A stretch of 64,000 nucleotides of DNA from contig CP034928.1 in assembly GCA_004102645.1 (NCBI GenBank), positions 1,604,153-1,668,152 on the forward strand, given 5' to 3'. The notes below the pieces were generated by a model that saw only the letters and a list, made by a program, of their open reading frames with translations, did no database searches and had not been told where the DNA came from. This DNA is from Candidatus Bipolaricaulis sibiricus (lineage in GTDB: Bacteria; Bipolaricaulota; Bipolaricaulia; Bipolaricaulales; Bipolaricaulaceae). Shown in pieces: positions 27,601 through 35,850 of this stretch; position 1 is the first letter of the stretch; each line of letters starts with the position of its first letter. Made by a program: the position numbers and the translations under genes.

Positions 27601-30600
27601 ATCCCGTCGGTACCGTCTGTGAGTGCTCGTCGGAAAACAACTCCCAGGAAGCCGAGTTCACCGTGGTCGACCCTGATCTCACCGTCAGCGAGCTCACGGT
27701 GGAGTGCCAAGGCGACGGAAGCTTTGCCGTGAGCGCAGCGGTCCAAAATGTTGGGACTGAAGCCGCGCCACCCACTACGGTGCGTATCTACGTAGAAGTT
27801 GCTCTGTTCAATACCGTGGACATTCCCCCGCTAGCGATCGGTGGGAGCTACACCGTGAACTACGTGACCCCGCGGATCAAATGCGGTGAAGCCCACTTAT
27901 TCCGCCTGGTTGTGGACGAAAACAATGTGATCTGCGAGTGCGACGAGGGTAATAACGAGGCCCAAGCTACGGCAAGCTGTGGCTGTCCCGCTTTGGTAAC
28001 GCAAAAAGAGATCGCCCAGATTACCCGTGGTGGAATACCTATCGATCCCAGCCTTCCCATTCAGGCAGGCGATGTGATCACCTACCGCCTCGCTGTGCAG
28101 AATGTGGGCGAGGGGAAGGCTTTCAACGTGGACATTTCCGACACCCTCCCCAGCGAATTCCTCTACATCTCGGGGACAACACAAGCCAGCTGGCCCTCCG
28201 GAACGTACAGTTCTAATCCAAGTGGTGCTCCGGGGCCAAGCCTCTTTTGGGACACCTCGGCGGAGTTGTGGCCAAGTGAGACCCTTGTCCTGGAATTCCA
28301 GGCGGTGGTCACAAACGCCGTGGTCCAGGGGGAAATTTACACAAACTGGATGTATACCACCGGGGAAGAAGGCGACGGGAGTTCCATTCCGCCCGATATG
28401 AGCGCCACCGTTCCCGCCGATGACGATCCCTATGACTGTAGCTCCGTCTCCCACGAAGCTGCGGCTATCCCCGCCTTGTCGGTCGATAAGGAAATCGCCG
28501 ATGTGATCAGAAATGGTGTCTCCATTTGGCCCACGAATACGGTGGAGCCGGGCGACCTTATCCACTGGCGGTTTACCATCAGGAACATAGGTATGGGGAC
28601 CGCTTACGATGTGAACTTCACTGACGAGCTCCCTGCGGGCCTCGTGTATGTGGAAGGGACGTACGAGGTGGACGATCCGCCGCAGGCTGGCTCCCTGGGA
28701 ATATCCGTTGGAAGTACCGGTCATTTGGTGGCCGATATCTCCGCGACGATCAATGGGGGCGGCACCTTAACGGCCGACTTCTTCACCTATGTGACCAGCG
28801 CCGTTCAGCAAGGTGTAGCTTTGGATAACTACGCCGGGACAACGGGAAAGGATGGGTACAACACTCCCATCCCTGCCGAAAACCCGCAAGCGGATGACAC
28901 TTCCGATGATGACCCTGACGATCTTGATCCGGATGACACGGGCTTTGCCACGATCGGGGTGGCCGAGCCGGCCCTGGCGTTGGAGAAGGAAATCATCGAT
29001 GTCCTGCGGGGCGGGGTGAGCATCTGGCCCACCCCAATCGTCCTCTGGGGCGATGTGATCGTGTATCAGGTCACGGTAAAGAACGTAGGTCTCGGTACAG
29101 CCTACGACGTGGATCTGACGGATGAACTACCTCTTGGCCTGGCTTACGACACCTCTTATGGAGACGGGACCTACACGGTGGACAATCCCGCTGCCTCCGG
29201 ATCTCTGGGGATCCCGGCCGGGGCCACAGGCAAGATCGTCGCTGACATCTCTGCCACTGTGGCTGGGGGTGGAACCCTAGTGGCGGTGTACCGGGCCCAA
29301 GTAACACCGGACGCGGTGCCAGGGGTTTATGTCACCAACCTGGCTCGCGTTACTGGTCGGGATGGTGCTAAGACGCCGATTCCCGATTTCAACCTCTATG
29401 TGAACGACACCTACCCCGATCAGGATTCAACCACGATCCGCGTCGGTGCTCCAGCACTGGTCACGAACAAGGCGTACTACTGCGAGCCGTGTGATCCATG
29501 CGCGCCGGAATCCGGGGACTGCGATCCATGCCTAGAGGAACCAATCGAGGTCAGCGTGGGCAGTACCGTGGGGTTCCAGCTCGTGGTTGCCAACGTCGGG
29601 TACAGCCCCGCCTACGACATCATGGTCGAAGATTTCCTCCCCGCAGGTTTGGTCTACGTTGAGAAGTCCGCCGTGGTCAGATGGTCCGGAGGCACAGTGC
29701 AGGTTGAACCAACTGGCTCACCAGGCCCTGTGCTCACGTGGGTGACGGGACAGACCCTGGGACCGGGGGAGCGCCTGGTCATCACCTTCGATGCCCTGGT
29801 GACGGTTGATGCCTCAGTGGGCACCGAGGTCCACAACCTGATGTTCGCAAGCGGTGTAGATACTTTCAGCACCCCCATCCCCGCAGACTCGAGCTCGTTT
29901 GTCCCGCAGGACGATGATCCCGATGACCGCTCGGCCCTGAAGCTCATCGTGCGTGCAGGGCCCATAGGTACAGCACCTCCCATCACGGGTACGGCATCGG
30001 CAGCGCGTGCAGCTGGTGGGTGGGCAGCGCTGGGGCTTGTGGCGCTCGGTGGGCTGCTGGCGCTGCGTTTTCGGAAGATAATCGTGGCACGTGTTTTGTG
30101 GCTTGGGGTTCTTGTCTTCCTCATCCTCGCGGGTTGGGGAGCCGATTCCCACGGGGCAACGCACACGATCGTCCTAACTAGCGATCCGCTCCGGGGAGGG
30201 ACTGTGTTCGGCGCCGGCCAGTATGAGACGGGCGAACGCGTCACGTTGACCGCGCTTCCCAGTCGCGGCTTTGTGTTCGTAGCCTGGTTTGAAGACGAAG
30301 AGAACGTCTCCTCCTCGCCAGTGCTGGAGTTCATCGCCGACCGCGATCGCACCCTGGTGGCGAGGTTCCAGCCCTCCCTTGAGTTCGTGGGGATCATAGG
30401 TCTGGGGCAGGGAAGGCTGGCCCTTCTGCCCACCGTGGCCTTGGACACCGGACGTGTCGAGATTCGGCCCCGCTTCCTGTTCCGAACAACCCCCTGGGAT
30501 CTCCGGTTCGTCGCAGCATTCGCGGGCGAGAACTGGACGGACGCCCAGGTTCACCTCACCGGGTCGTGGGAGAAGCTGAGGTTCGGAGGCGGGATGATGT

Positions 30601-31427
30601 TCAACCCAGCTGGTCCCGCGTACCGATCCGCGTACTTCATGATCTCGGGCCCGTGGGATGACCTGCGACTTGGGTTTCGAGTCACCCACTACCCAGCATC
30701 GGGCTCGCCCCCTGCCCCGTATTTTCTCCACACCCTGACCCTGAGCACGCGCGATCTGTCGGTCACCCTGCGCGGAGAGGAGCGCGCGGGGCTGATGTTC
30801 AAGGATGCTTCGGTCAGCGTGTTCGGCATGCCCATCTGTTGCGGAATCACAGCCCAAGGGACCTTCTCCTTCACCAAGGCGGGGTTCTCCCACGCTCAGG
30901 TAGCCCTGACCCAGCTACCCTTCTTCTGCTGCGGTTTGACCATCGACACCGCCGTCACGTTTACCGCGGACCGCAAGGCCATTGAGCTCTCTCCCCGGTG
31001 GAGTCCCCTCTGCGATGTGTGTCTTACGGTGTACGGCGACGTCCTGTGGGATCGGGACGCGTTTCATTGGAACGGGTTCGCCCTCTATGGGTACAAGATC
31101 CGGTGCTGTTTCGGGTCCTCGTGTTGTCCAGGAGGTGCCGGCGGGTACGTGGAGATCCTGACAGCGTTTGATCCGAGCCAGGTCTCTGGTGATTTCCAGG
31201 GCGACGAGTTCGAGTACCTAAAGGTCCACGCCTGTCGCCCCGCCTGTTGCGGCGGAACGTACGCGTTCGATGTGATCGCGTTCTTCTCCCCGACGGGTCT
31301 GTTCGGGCTCTCGCGGATCAAGACCGCCCTCTCAGCTCCTCTCTTCCCGTCGTTCGTCCTGACCGCGACACTGGAAGCACAGGCGGGGGGCGCTGCGCTG
31401 AGCGTCGGCTGGGAGGTCAGGTTCTAG
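21687..31427 (+). CDS. Giant secreted surface protein: DUF11/CARDB repeats, membrane segment, InlB-like repeat and barrel-like C-terminus
   Basis: A 3,246-residue protein. The GTG at 21687 lies six bases after GGGGAGG. Residues 1-22 are a signal peptide (CRALVFLFLVAVGCVAVG). From about residue 160 come many immunoglobulin-like repeats; at least eight are DUF11-like, with the pattern TWTITVENTG...VTDTLGAGLAYV. Residues about 1520-2080 are CARDB-like and include two nearly identical 127-residue units. Cysteines are frequent in the repeats, suggesting disulfides outside the cell. At about 2775-2800 a glycine/alanine-rich membrane segment ends in LRFRK, like a C-terminal sorting tail. A second hydrophobic stretch with a signal-peptide look follows (LWLGVLVFLILAGWG), then an InlB B-repeat-like domain (GGTVFGAGQYETGERVTLTA). 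About 350 beta-rich residues end in WEVRF, as outer-membrane barrels often do. Probable cell-surface or adhesion role. Confidence 0.8.
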   Translation: MRMCRALVFLFLVAVGCVAVGQTVGLNGPTGMGRCEQAMFTVAFTAHASQTASAICFTVTLPNAGFVYVADSGQITLHDGEVVAAEPTPSGLNLVWDLDLLLGYPYALPPGETVTLEFAVGTGCGTISGTLSARVDYEQQGIPGYLTDSQPVEILPGAVQISKEPSVQDARVGDTVAWTITVENTGLGPIHNVVVTDTLGAGLAYVSATPDPDAVGGQVITWSLGSIPAGGQEQVQLSAEVVACKGLDNAADARFGCDDGSVCYDTAVDGGTATASVRLILQQPLLAWPPPTVEIPYCAQEGVEVVLPFTNVGEGPAYNVRWCVDCDPLVITNVGAGAYYEEGCFILEDPIPPNETFNLTFTVSVPDGWDWCAGVPSGLVICKIVYENVCGEKFYPPVQLGGFSTTYGPEGPPTLNVSLTGAEEVYICTEQDYTLSVSFSGLDACGNGGTSDISVVVDVPAGFTVLDAGGGDWTPGSDGTGGTISWTIPPTSPLSTTIRLRAPDSQQCHQVATLSATATAYDCCGCAISATSSVPIAIECYQLASVIREASPSVQEKCAEITYTNTYTFADDGPEVYFTDLEFIAYAENAQKYVAGSLTITIDGNPASPITVIDNTPGRSLVIQGIDDSGLVWGHTLVISYQLRLTPDSEPPSCPSSSTFYTWTTLNLDGKCAIGDECTEPCQVTEILAVTSATPTMSVSLTGLPDDFVDPCGTYDITLTLTKTSTFDPHDVVLTLENLNYYIVDLNSIQVSGVQPASPIPKDYGTYYEWEYGEAFVGQPNGAQSVLQFQVRKRCGPEVELRSEALYTDRCGGTCSVSDTEAPAYLRSPNLFVYKTPEVVYATQNEITWTIYVVNSGNGYAYEVWVDDVLGSGLKYESSSVTPSTGVTTTPHYDHLGNSINGVSWHIDAMTPGEQRVITLTARMVACSDLWDEVTTSLGCGGEDCLPPVSDDSTVLIPPTQLVATSSTTSPIATCTEQKALIRIRNAGDPAVYELVVREALPPGIEYVAGTTRWRKGSGSWQSGSDPTFSGDIWSGYTLEWTETEVPGLAELRSRQTLEIEFGIRALCNFTGGNLGGQVGYLNVCGEPGSLPVGTFRLDARQPSLSVNKVQTSPMGPVDCDSLITWRIDVTNTSDIPIPYVWVEDELGSAFEYVSSTGGIDGGYGSGSTATWVIENLAPGATAQLTITARHVFCGDLTNTVSAWWGCGSDSDGSSDTMDADCLTDIPATKMITASRNPTVSLSMNLDPALIPACEKSTLTLTLHNPSTASAAAVDVRISLPSGLSYVLGTTRIDCGGGFVPAGDPVESGGYLYWYDPVDQGSNLCDAIPQGGSVSLQFDVQANCYITAGSLGITVYYYDCCYSTQFQRSSSPTVQPALPVLTVTKTPDSVALDCHDPNSTVTWTITVTNTGAAQADWVRVEDTLGSSFVYVDSNPGATQIDGYTYAWEFGPLAPGESTNLSITAHLTRPSETCSAGPRTNTVRATWGCGTPDGDPTTPEGCASGIWVQDTALVTISDLYLAPSDIQPVLTCVADGNYQGRIQVRVRNQGDAQVTEDFRLTLTEAQTGWSVTGYFYQDFGGTLPINSGSSRTIWVENWPVSCDTCTYQFVIQLDSADEICECREGNNQNSRTWTITIPDITVRRETLALVCAGDGQVRISGTVTLGNEGCGSNLTADVPMRFVLHDGTGCSGTVLHQWTETFSNVNIPAGGEQTFDVSHTFSLDLCAEASGCTVSLFIEADYTDSICECDGTNNTFCTEFNIDIPDVVVTHENLALTCAGDGQVRISGTVTLGNEGCGDNLTANVPVRLTLYDQAGCNGTVLHQWTATFSSVNIPAGGEQSFDVTHTFPLDLCAEASGCTVSLLIEADYTGSICECDGTNNTLCTSFPVEIPDLAVVTVEPTVPDSCSPGQVAVTVANVGCVESPAGTVVRITGDATGETDLPSIPAGQEITVTVYLNEVLPCGTHQVTATVDPVGTVCECSSENNSQEAEFTVVDPDLTVSELTVECQGDGSFAVSAAVQNVGTEAAPPTTVRIYVEVALFNTVDIPPLAIGGSYTVNYVTPRIKCGEAHLFRLVVDENNVICECDEGNNEAQATASCGCPALVTQKEIAQITRGGIPIDPSLPIQAGDVITYRLAVQNVGEGKAFNVDISDTLPSEFLYISGTTQASWPSGTYSSNPSGAPGPSLFWDTSAELWPSETLVLEFQAVVTNAVVQGEIYTNWMYTTGEEGDGSSIPPDMSATVPADDDPYDCSSVSHEAAAIPALSVDKEIADVIRNGVSIWPTNTVEPGDLIHWRFTIRNIGMGTAYDVNFTDELPAGLVYVEGTYEVDDPPQAGSLGISVGSTGHLVADISATINGGGTLTADFFTYVTSAVQQGVALDNYAGTTGKDGYNTPIPAENPQADDTSDDDPDDLDPDDTGFATIGVAEPALALEKEIIDVLRGGVSIWPTPIVLWGDVIVYQVTVKNVGLGTAYDVDLTDELPLGLAYDTSYGDGTYTVDNPAASGSLGIPAGATGKIVADISATVAGGGTLVAVYRAQVTPDAVPGVYVTNLARVTGRDGAKTPIPDFNLYVNDTYPDQDSTTIRVGAPALVTNKAYYCEPCDPCAPESGDCDPCLEEPIEVSVGSTVGFQLVVANVGYSPAYDIMVEDFLPAGLVYVEKSAVVRWSGGTVQVEPTGSPGPVLTWVTGQTLGPGERLVITFDALVTVDASVGTEVHNLMFASGVDTFSTPIPADSSSFVPQDDDPDDRSALKLIVRAGPIGTAPPITGTASAARAAGGWAALGLVALGGLLALRFRKIIVARVLWLGVLVFLILAGWGADSHGATHTIVLTSDPLRGGTVFGAGQYETGERVTLTALPSRGFVFVAWFEDEENVSSSPVLEFIADRDRTLVARFQPSLEFVGIIGLGQGRLALLPTVALDTGRVEIRPRFLFRTTPWDLRFVAAFAGENWTDAQVHLTGSWEKLRFGGGMMFNPAGPAYRSAYFMISGPWDDLRLGFRVTHYPASGSPPAPYFLHTLTLSTRDLSVTLRGEERAGLMFKDASVSVFGMPICCGITAQGTFSFTKAGFSHAQVALTQLPFFCCGLTIDTAVTFTADRKAIELSPRWSPLCDVCLTVYGDVLWDRDAFHWNGFALYGYKIRCCFGSSCCPGGAGGYVEILTAFDPSQVSGDFQGDEFEYLKVHACRPACCGGTYAFDVIAFFSPTGLFGLSRIKTALSAPLFPSFVLTATLEAQAGGAALSVGWEVRF
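26592..27353 (+). repeat. Two tandem 381-bp near-identical coding repeats (CARDB-like)
   Basis: Units 26592-26972 and 26973-27353 each encode 127 residues beginning IPD and sharing AGDGQVRISGTVTLGNEGCG, NIPAGGEQ and CTVSL.IEADYT. By eye about 100 of 127 residues match. The in-frame exact length points to recent tandem duplication or gene conversion. Confidence 0.9.
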
Positions 31428-32632
31428 GGCCCCGCCAGGAAGAACCTGTGGAATAGGGATAGCACGGCTCGATGGTGGCCGGGGACGAGGACGTGGTGGT
31501 TCCCAAGCGGCTCCTGGAGAAGGCGCGCCAGGGCCCCCTTCGCCATCTTGAACACGACTTGGGTCCGGCAGAGGTCCTCTCGGCCTAAGTGTTCGGGCAG
31601 GACCGACCCCTCGGCGAAGAACCCTCCCTCCAGCCCCTTCCCCCCGAACCGGACGAGGGTGTAGGGGCCCGGGCGGACCCGCCCCGCCACGGCGAGGCCG
31701 ATCCCCGACTCGAAGTGGGTCCGCAAGCGGTAGGAGGCGACGATGGCAAGGGGCACCGTGCAATGGGCGAGGACGAGCCGCCCTCGCTTGAGGTCGAGGT
31801 CAGCGGGGTTGGCGAGGAACCCCGGGCCGCCGGTGAGTTCCTGCGCCACCATCAGGGCGAGGAGCGCCGGGATGTCCCCCTCGCAGCCACCTGGAATGCC
31901 GGCATCGGACAGGCATGACAGCGCCCAGCACGCGGTCATCCGGTGGGGGAGGAGCCCGAAGCACGCGATGGTCAGGGCATCCAACCGCTCGTCGTGCACC
32001 AACCGCGCCAGCGCAGCATGGACACCGCTCGCCATCGTCCGTTCTCCATCCCCGATCCCTTCCCCCTCCCCCGGGACGGGGGCCTGCGCCTCCGTCGGCC
32101 GCCGGACGAGGACAGCATCCAGAGGAAATTGGCGGACGACCAACCCCAACTTCTCCGCAAGGACGTCCATGCCCAGCGAGCTGGCCACAAGCCAGGGCGA
32201 GGGTTCCCCCACCAACCCCACCCGCTTCCCTCTCAAGCCCCGGGCAAGGGCCACCGCTCGCCCCAGTACGGGGAGGGACACCGTCTGGGACACCGTCTCC
32301 GTCCCGAGGTGGACAACCCACACCGAGCGACGATCCTGGTGTAGCTGGGCCGCGACCTCGAGCGCCGCGGGGAGGGAGTTATGCCCGGGATGGGAGAGAA
32401 GGACGATCGGCCCCGTCACCCGCTCCGCGAACGCCACGGCCTCCCCTTCGGTGCCACCGGTGAGGACAAGGAGAAGGTGGGCCGGCTCGGTCACGATCGT
32501 GTCCGCATCCGTCACAACCAGCTCCACGCCCTCCCGTTCCCGAAATGCTGCCACAACCCGGCACGCCAGGTCGGCCACCGCGCCGTGGAGGCCCGACGCA
32601 AGGGGGAGCACCGGCAAGCGAACCTCAGCCAT
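31424..32632 (-). CDS. L-fucose/L-arabinose isomerase-fold protein (FucI-like)
   Basis: A 402-residue protein resembling the sugar-isomerase superfamily of FucI and AraA. The typical central region is present: a Rossmann-like first half (GKRVGLVGEPSPWLVAS), then GIPGGCEGDIPALLALM and ADLDLKRGRLVLAHC. The ATG at 32632 is used; the open frame continues upstream over rbfA without support. Family members isomerise deoxysugars, but many homologues of this length have no proven substrate. The start overlaps rbfA by 8 nt, so it is cotranscribed with the translation genes, which is odd for a sugar enzyme. The end overlaps the end of the giant surface-protein gene by four bases on the other strand. 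Confidence 0.65.
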   Translation of the reverse strand: MAEVRLPVLPLASGLHGAVADLACRVVAAFREREGVELVVTDADTIVTEPAHLLLVLTGGTEGEAVAFAERVTGPIVLLSHPGHNSLPAALEVAAQLHQDRRSVWVVHLGTETVSQTVSLPVLGRAVALARGLRGKRVGLVGEPSPWLVASSLGMDVLAEKLGLVVRQFPLDAVLVRRPTEAQAPVPGEGEGIGDGERTMASGVHAALARLVHDERLDALTIACFGLLPHRMTACWALSCLSDAGIPGGCEGDIPALLALMVAQELTGGPGFLANPADLDLKRGRLVLAHCTVPLAIVASYRLRTHFESGIGLAVAGRVRPGPYTLVRFGGKGLEGGFFAEGSVLPEHLGREDLCRTQVVFKMAKGALARLLQEPLGNHHVLVPGHHRAVLSLFHRFFLAGP

Positions 32633-32960
32633 CTCCCTCTCGCGGCGGAACAGGGAAACCGAGGGGACTCGCAACGACGAACGTGAGCCTGGGCACCCGG
32701 CGCACGGACAGCCGGCGGGCGAGCTGCGCGCGGATGAACCCCCGGTCATGGACCAGAGCAGCGCGGGCCTTTTCCTGATCCGTGGGCACCCCCTGGAGGG
32801 CCACCGCCACCACCGCTTCCTCCCGATCCGGGGACAACCTCACCCCCATCACGGTGGGCAAGGCCACCCGGAGGGCAGGATCTTTGACCTCGAACTCGAG
32901 GATTCGCGCTACCTCACGGGCGATCGTAGAGACGAGCCGGGAGCGGCGATGCGCCGACAT
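32625..32960 (-). CDS. rbfA: 30S ribosome-binding factor A
   Basis: A 111-residue KH-type cold-shock and 30S maturation factor that binds 16S rRNA helix 1 in late assembly. Typical features are the N-terminal helix AREVARILEFEVKDPAL, the following VMGVRLSPDREEAVVAV strand and the C-terminal VRRVPRLTFVV. The ATG at 32960 overlaps the stop of the DUF503 gene (TGATG). A GTG three bases earlier is possible. The order infB-ylxP-rbfA is standard in bacteria and confirms the call. Confidence 0.93.
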   Translation of the reverse strand: MSAHRRSRLVSTIAREVARILEFEVKDPALRVALPTVMGVRLSPDREEAVVAVALQGVPTDQEKARAALVHDRGFIRAQLARRLSVRRVPRLTFVVASPLGFPVPPREGDG

Positions 32961-33241
32961 CACAGGACGGACAGGTCGTGCCCCTCGACGTAGTAATCTC
33001 GATTCCCGTCGAGCGCGTCGAGGAGCCTCATCAGCACCTCATCGGTGTGACCACGGGCGTTGGATAGGTAAGCGAATCCAAGGACCGCGCTCTTGGGATC
33101 GTCCAAGCCATCCAACTCCGCTGCCGACACGTTGAACTCCCGCCGCGTCCGGGCGAGGATCGCAGCCACCACCGACCGCTTCTCCTTCAGGGTCCTCGTG
33201 CCGGGAAGCCTCAGCCGTACCTCAAGCACGCCCACGGGCAT
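32960..33241 (-). CDS. ylxP: DUF503 (YlxP) family protein
   Basis: A 93-residue small protein with the YlxP hallmarks: VGVLEVRLRLPGTRTLKEKRS at the start, then NVSAAELDGLDDPKSAVLG. YlxP is found between infB and rbfA in many Gram-positive and other bacteria and is thought to help ribosome assembly, without a defined activity. The ATG at 33241 lies four bases after the infB stop. Longer readings into infB are not supported. Confidence 0.93.
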   Translation of the reverse strand: MPVGVLEVRLRLPGTRTLKEKRSVVAAILARTRREFNVSAAELDGLDDPKSAVLGFAYLSNARGHTDEVLMRLLDALDGNRDYYVEGHDLSVL

Positions 33242-33245
33242 CGCC

Positions 33246-34973
33246 CTAGATGGGGATCTCCTCGACGGTGTAGATCTCGAGCGTGTCCCCGGTACGAACG
33301 TCGTTCCAGTCGCGGATCCGGATCCCGCACTCCCGGCCCGCCTGTACCTCCCGCACATCATCGGCGAACCGTTTGAGAGACGCGATCTCGCCCACGAACA
33401 CCTCTTCCCCACCGCGGAACGCCTTGACCCTCCCGCCCCGCACAACGCGCCCCGTGCGGACGGAGCACCCAGCGATCCGACCCACACCGTCGATGTCGAA
33501 CGTCTTCAGGACCTCGGCCTCGCCCACCTTGACCTCGCGGTACTCGGGCCCGAGGAGCCGGCGCAGGGCGCGCCCCACGTCCTGGGCAAGGTCATAGATG
33601 ATGTCGTAGGTCCGCACGGGGACGTTGCGCTGCTCCGCCAGCCGTGCTGCCTTCCCGTCCACCCGCACCGCAAACCCGACAACGAGAGGTTGGCCTTCCT
33701 CCTCCGCCGAAGCGAGGAGGATGTCGGACTCGGTGACCGGCCCCACGCCAGCGTGAAGGAGTTGGAGCTCCACCCCATCGGCTTGGAGCGTCCCCAGCTC
33801 GTGCCGCGCCGCGTCAAGGGCACCCGTGCTCGCCGCTTTGAGCACCACAACGAGCTTCTTCGTCTGGGCGACCTGGATTAGCTCCTCGAACGTCTTCGGA
33901 GCGCGGACCGCCCGTCGCTCATCCGCGGTGACCCGCGCCCTCTCCGCCGCGATGCGGCGCGCTTCGTTGGGGTTCTCGATCCTCTCGACGACCTCTCCCG
34001 CCGGGGGAACACCATCCAAGCCGAGGATCTGGACCGGCATCCCCGGTGTCGCCGCGGCGACACGCTCTCCCCGGTGGTCGAGGAGGGCTCGCACCCGCCC
34101 CCACGTGCTCCCCACCAGGATCACGTCCCGCTCCCGCAGGGTCCCGTTCTTGATCACAGCCGTGGCCAAGGGCCCCCGCGTCGGATCGAGGCTGGACTCG
34201 ATGATCGTCGCCTCGAGCTTCCCATCTGGGTCCCCATAGATCCCCTCCATGTCCGCAACGAGGAGGATCATCTCCAGGAGATCATCCACCCCCTGTCCAG
34301 TGAGGGCGGAGAGGGGGACGGTGACCGTTGTCCCTCCCCACTCCTCGGGGGTGTACCCAAGCTTGGCGAGGTCTTGGAGCACGCGGTCCTTGCTCACCCC
34401 AGGCTTGTCCATCTTGTTGATCGCCACGATCATCGGCACCCCGGCGGCCTTGATGTGGTCCACCGCCTCCACGGTCTGGGCCATCACCCCATCGTCGGCA
34501 GCCACGACGAGGACGGCGATATCCGTGACCTGCGCCCCACGAGCGCGCATCGCCGTGAACGCACGGTGCCCCGGAGTATCGATGAACGTGATCGCGCGCC
34601 CGCCCACGGTCGCTTGGTAGGCACCGATGGACTGGGTGATGCCGCCCGCTTCCCCTTCGGCGACATGGGCCGCGCGGATCGCGTCAAGAAGGGTTGTCTT
34701 CCCGTGATCGATGTGGCCAAGCACGGCCACGATGGGCGGGCGGGGCGCCCCCCGGGGCTTGGCGGGGGCCTTGGCCCTCTCGGGGGCCGGCGCCTCGGGG
34801 AGAGCGGGGGGAACCCTCTCGCGGAAGAACTCGCGGATGAGCTCCGCCTCCTCGTCGGTGATCGTGCTCACCGCCCGCAATCCGGGCATCCCCAGCTCGC
34901 CGAGCGCCTCCAGGAGGTCCCGGGACGGAACCCCGAGGTCACGGGCGATCTCGTACACGCGTTTCTTGGTCAA
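33246..34973 (-). CDS. infB: Translation initiation factor IF-2 (short form)
   Basis: A 575-residue GTPase that positions initiator tRNA on the 30S subunit. The G motifs are GHIDHGKT at 86-93, DTPGH at 132-136 and NKMD at 186-189. Domains II-IV follow, ending in [13 protein letters not shown]. The N-terminal extension is only about 80 residues (one IF2_N domain starting [19 protein letters not shown]), so it is much shorter than the 890-residue E. coli protein and like the compact IF-2 of thermophiles and other deep lineages. It sits in a minus-strand translation operon between rpmH and ylxP; nusA and rimP are not next to it. Confidence 0.97.
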   Translation of the reverse strand: MTKKRVYEIARDLGVPSRDLLEALGELGMPGLRAVSTITDEEAELIREFFRERVPPALPEAPAPERAKAPAKPRGAPRPPIVAVLGHIDHGKTTLLDAIRAAHVAEGEAGGITQSIGAYQATVGGRAITFIDTPGHRAFTAMRARGAQVTDIAVLVVAADDGVMAQTVEAVDHIKAAGVPMIVAINKMDKPGVSKDRVLQDLAKLGYTPEEWGGTTVTVPLSALTGQGVDDLLEMILLVADMEGIYGDPDGKLEATIIESSLDPTRGPLATAVIKNGTLRERDVILVGSTWGRVRALLDHRGERVAAATPGMPVQILGLDGVPPAGEVVERIENPNEARRIAAERARVTADERRAVRAPKTFEELIQVAQTKKLVVVLKAASTGALDAARHELGTLQADGVELQLLHAGVGPVTESDILLASAEEEGQPLVVGFAVRVDGKAARLAEQRNVPVRTYDIIYDLAQDVGRALRRLLGPEYREVKVGEAEVLKTFDIDGVGRIAGCSVRTGRVVRGGRVKAFRGGEEVFVGEIASLKRFADDVREVQAGRECGIRIRDWNDVRTGDTLEIYTVEEIPI

Positions 34974-34992
34974 GTTCCTCCTCCGCCGTCCG

Positions 34993-35133
34993 TCAGACCG
35001 GCGTCAGCCGATGCCGTCCCTTCTTCCTCCTCCGGGCGAGCACGGCCCGTCCCGCCGGCGTCCGCTTGCGGGCCAGGAACCCGTGGACGCGGTACCTGCG
35101 CCGACGATGGGGTTGAAAAGTGCGCTTGGGCAT
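34993..35133 (-). CDS. rpmH: Large ribosomal subunit protein bL34
   Basis: A 46-codon gene reading [20 protein letters not shown], then a lysine/arginine-rich tail ending in RHRLTPV. This is the full bL34 pattern. The ATG at 35133 has a GGAGG eight bases upstream. In most bacteria rpmH stands beside rnpA near dnaA; here it lies between rnhB and infB with 19-21 bp gaps. It is easy to overlook because of its length. Confidence 0.95.
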   Translation of the reverse strand: MPKRTFQPHRRRRYRVHGFLARKRTPAGRAVLARRRKKGRHRLTPV

Positions 35134-35154
35134 GAGTTCCTCCTTCTCATCCGC

Positions 35155-35850
35155 TCACCGTAACTTTGCCCATTCTCCCTTGGTTTCGTCCGGGGTGCAA
35201 CTTCCACGGCATTCCCCGAGCCGCGGCGCAAGGAGATCCTGCACACATGCCCATCGTGTGCGGCAGATCGGAGGGAGGGTCCCCTCCTCCGCCAGCCACG
35301 AGGCGAGGTACTGCTGGACCTTGGGTTCAGCGGGATAACCCCACCCGAAGTCCCCAAACCGCTGGCGCAGGGCAACCACGTACCCATCCCGCACCACCTT
35401 CGCCAGCAGCGAGGCCGCAGCGACAGCCGGATGATCGCGGTCCGCCTTGGGGAAGGCATCGATGGTCGGAGGGGGAGAAGCGCACCGCGCGGAGAGGGCG
35501 GCCACGAACCTCCCCACGGCAAGGGGGGCAACCGGGGCATCAACCACGACACGCTCCGGCCCCAGGCGGTCCACCAAGCTGGCCGCGGCAGCGAGCTCAA
35601 GTGACGTCAAGCTGCCCCCATCCACGGCAGAGGCCGGGATGACCACCACCCTCCCCCGGGCGCCTGCGGCGGTCAGTGCCCTCACCACAGCGAGTCGCCT
35701 TGCGCGCGGCACGAGCTTCGAGTCCCGCACCCCCAGCTCCCACAGGCCCGCGAGGCCCTCCTCCACCACGCACACCCCAGCGACAACGAGCGGCCCCAGC
35801 ACCGCCCCCCGTCCCGCTTCGTCGATCCCGAGAACCGCCCCCACCCTCAC
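35155..35850 (-). CDS. rnhB: Ribonuclease HII
   Basis: Removes ribonucleotides from DNA and RNA in RNA-DNA hybrids. The 231-residue protein has GIDEAGRGAVLGPLVV (catalytic D and E), the VRDSKLVP motif, and ADRDHPAVAAASLLAKVVRD with the later catalytic aspartate. The start is taken as GTG at 35850, where it overlaps the rhomboid gene stop (GTGA). Longer readings upstream are not supported. It is followed by rpmH and infB in the same operon. Confidence 0.92.
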   Translation of the reverse strand: MRVGAVLGIDEAGRGAVLGPLVVAGVCVVEEGLAGLWELGVRDSKLVPRARRLAVVRALTAAGARGRVVVIPASAVDGGSLTSLELAAAASLVDRLGPERVVVDAPVAPLAVGRFVAALSARCASPPPTIDAFPKADRDHPAVAAASLLAKVVRDGYVVALRQRFGDFGWGYPAEPKVQQYLASWLAEEGTLPPICRTRWACVQDLLAPRLGECRGSCTPDETKGEWAKLR

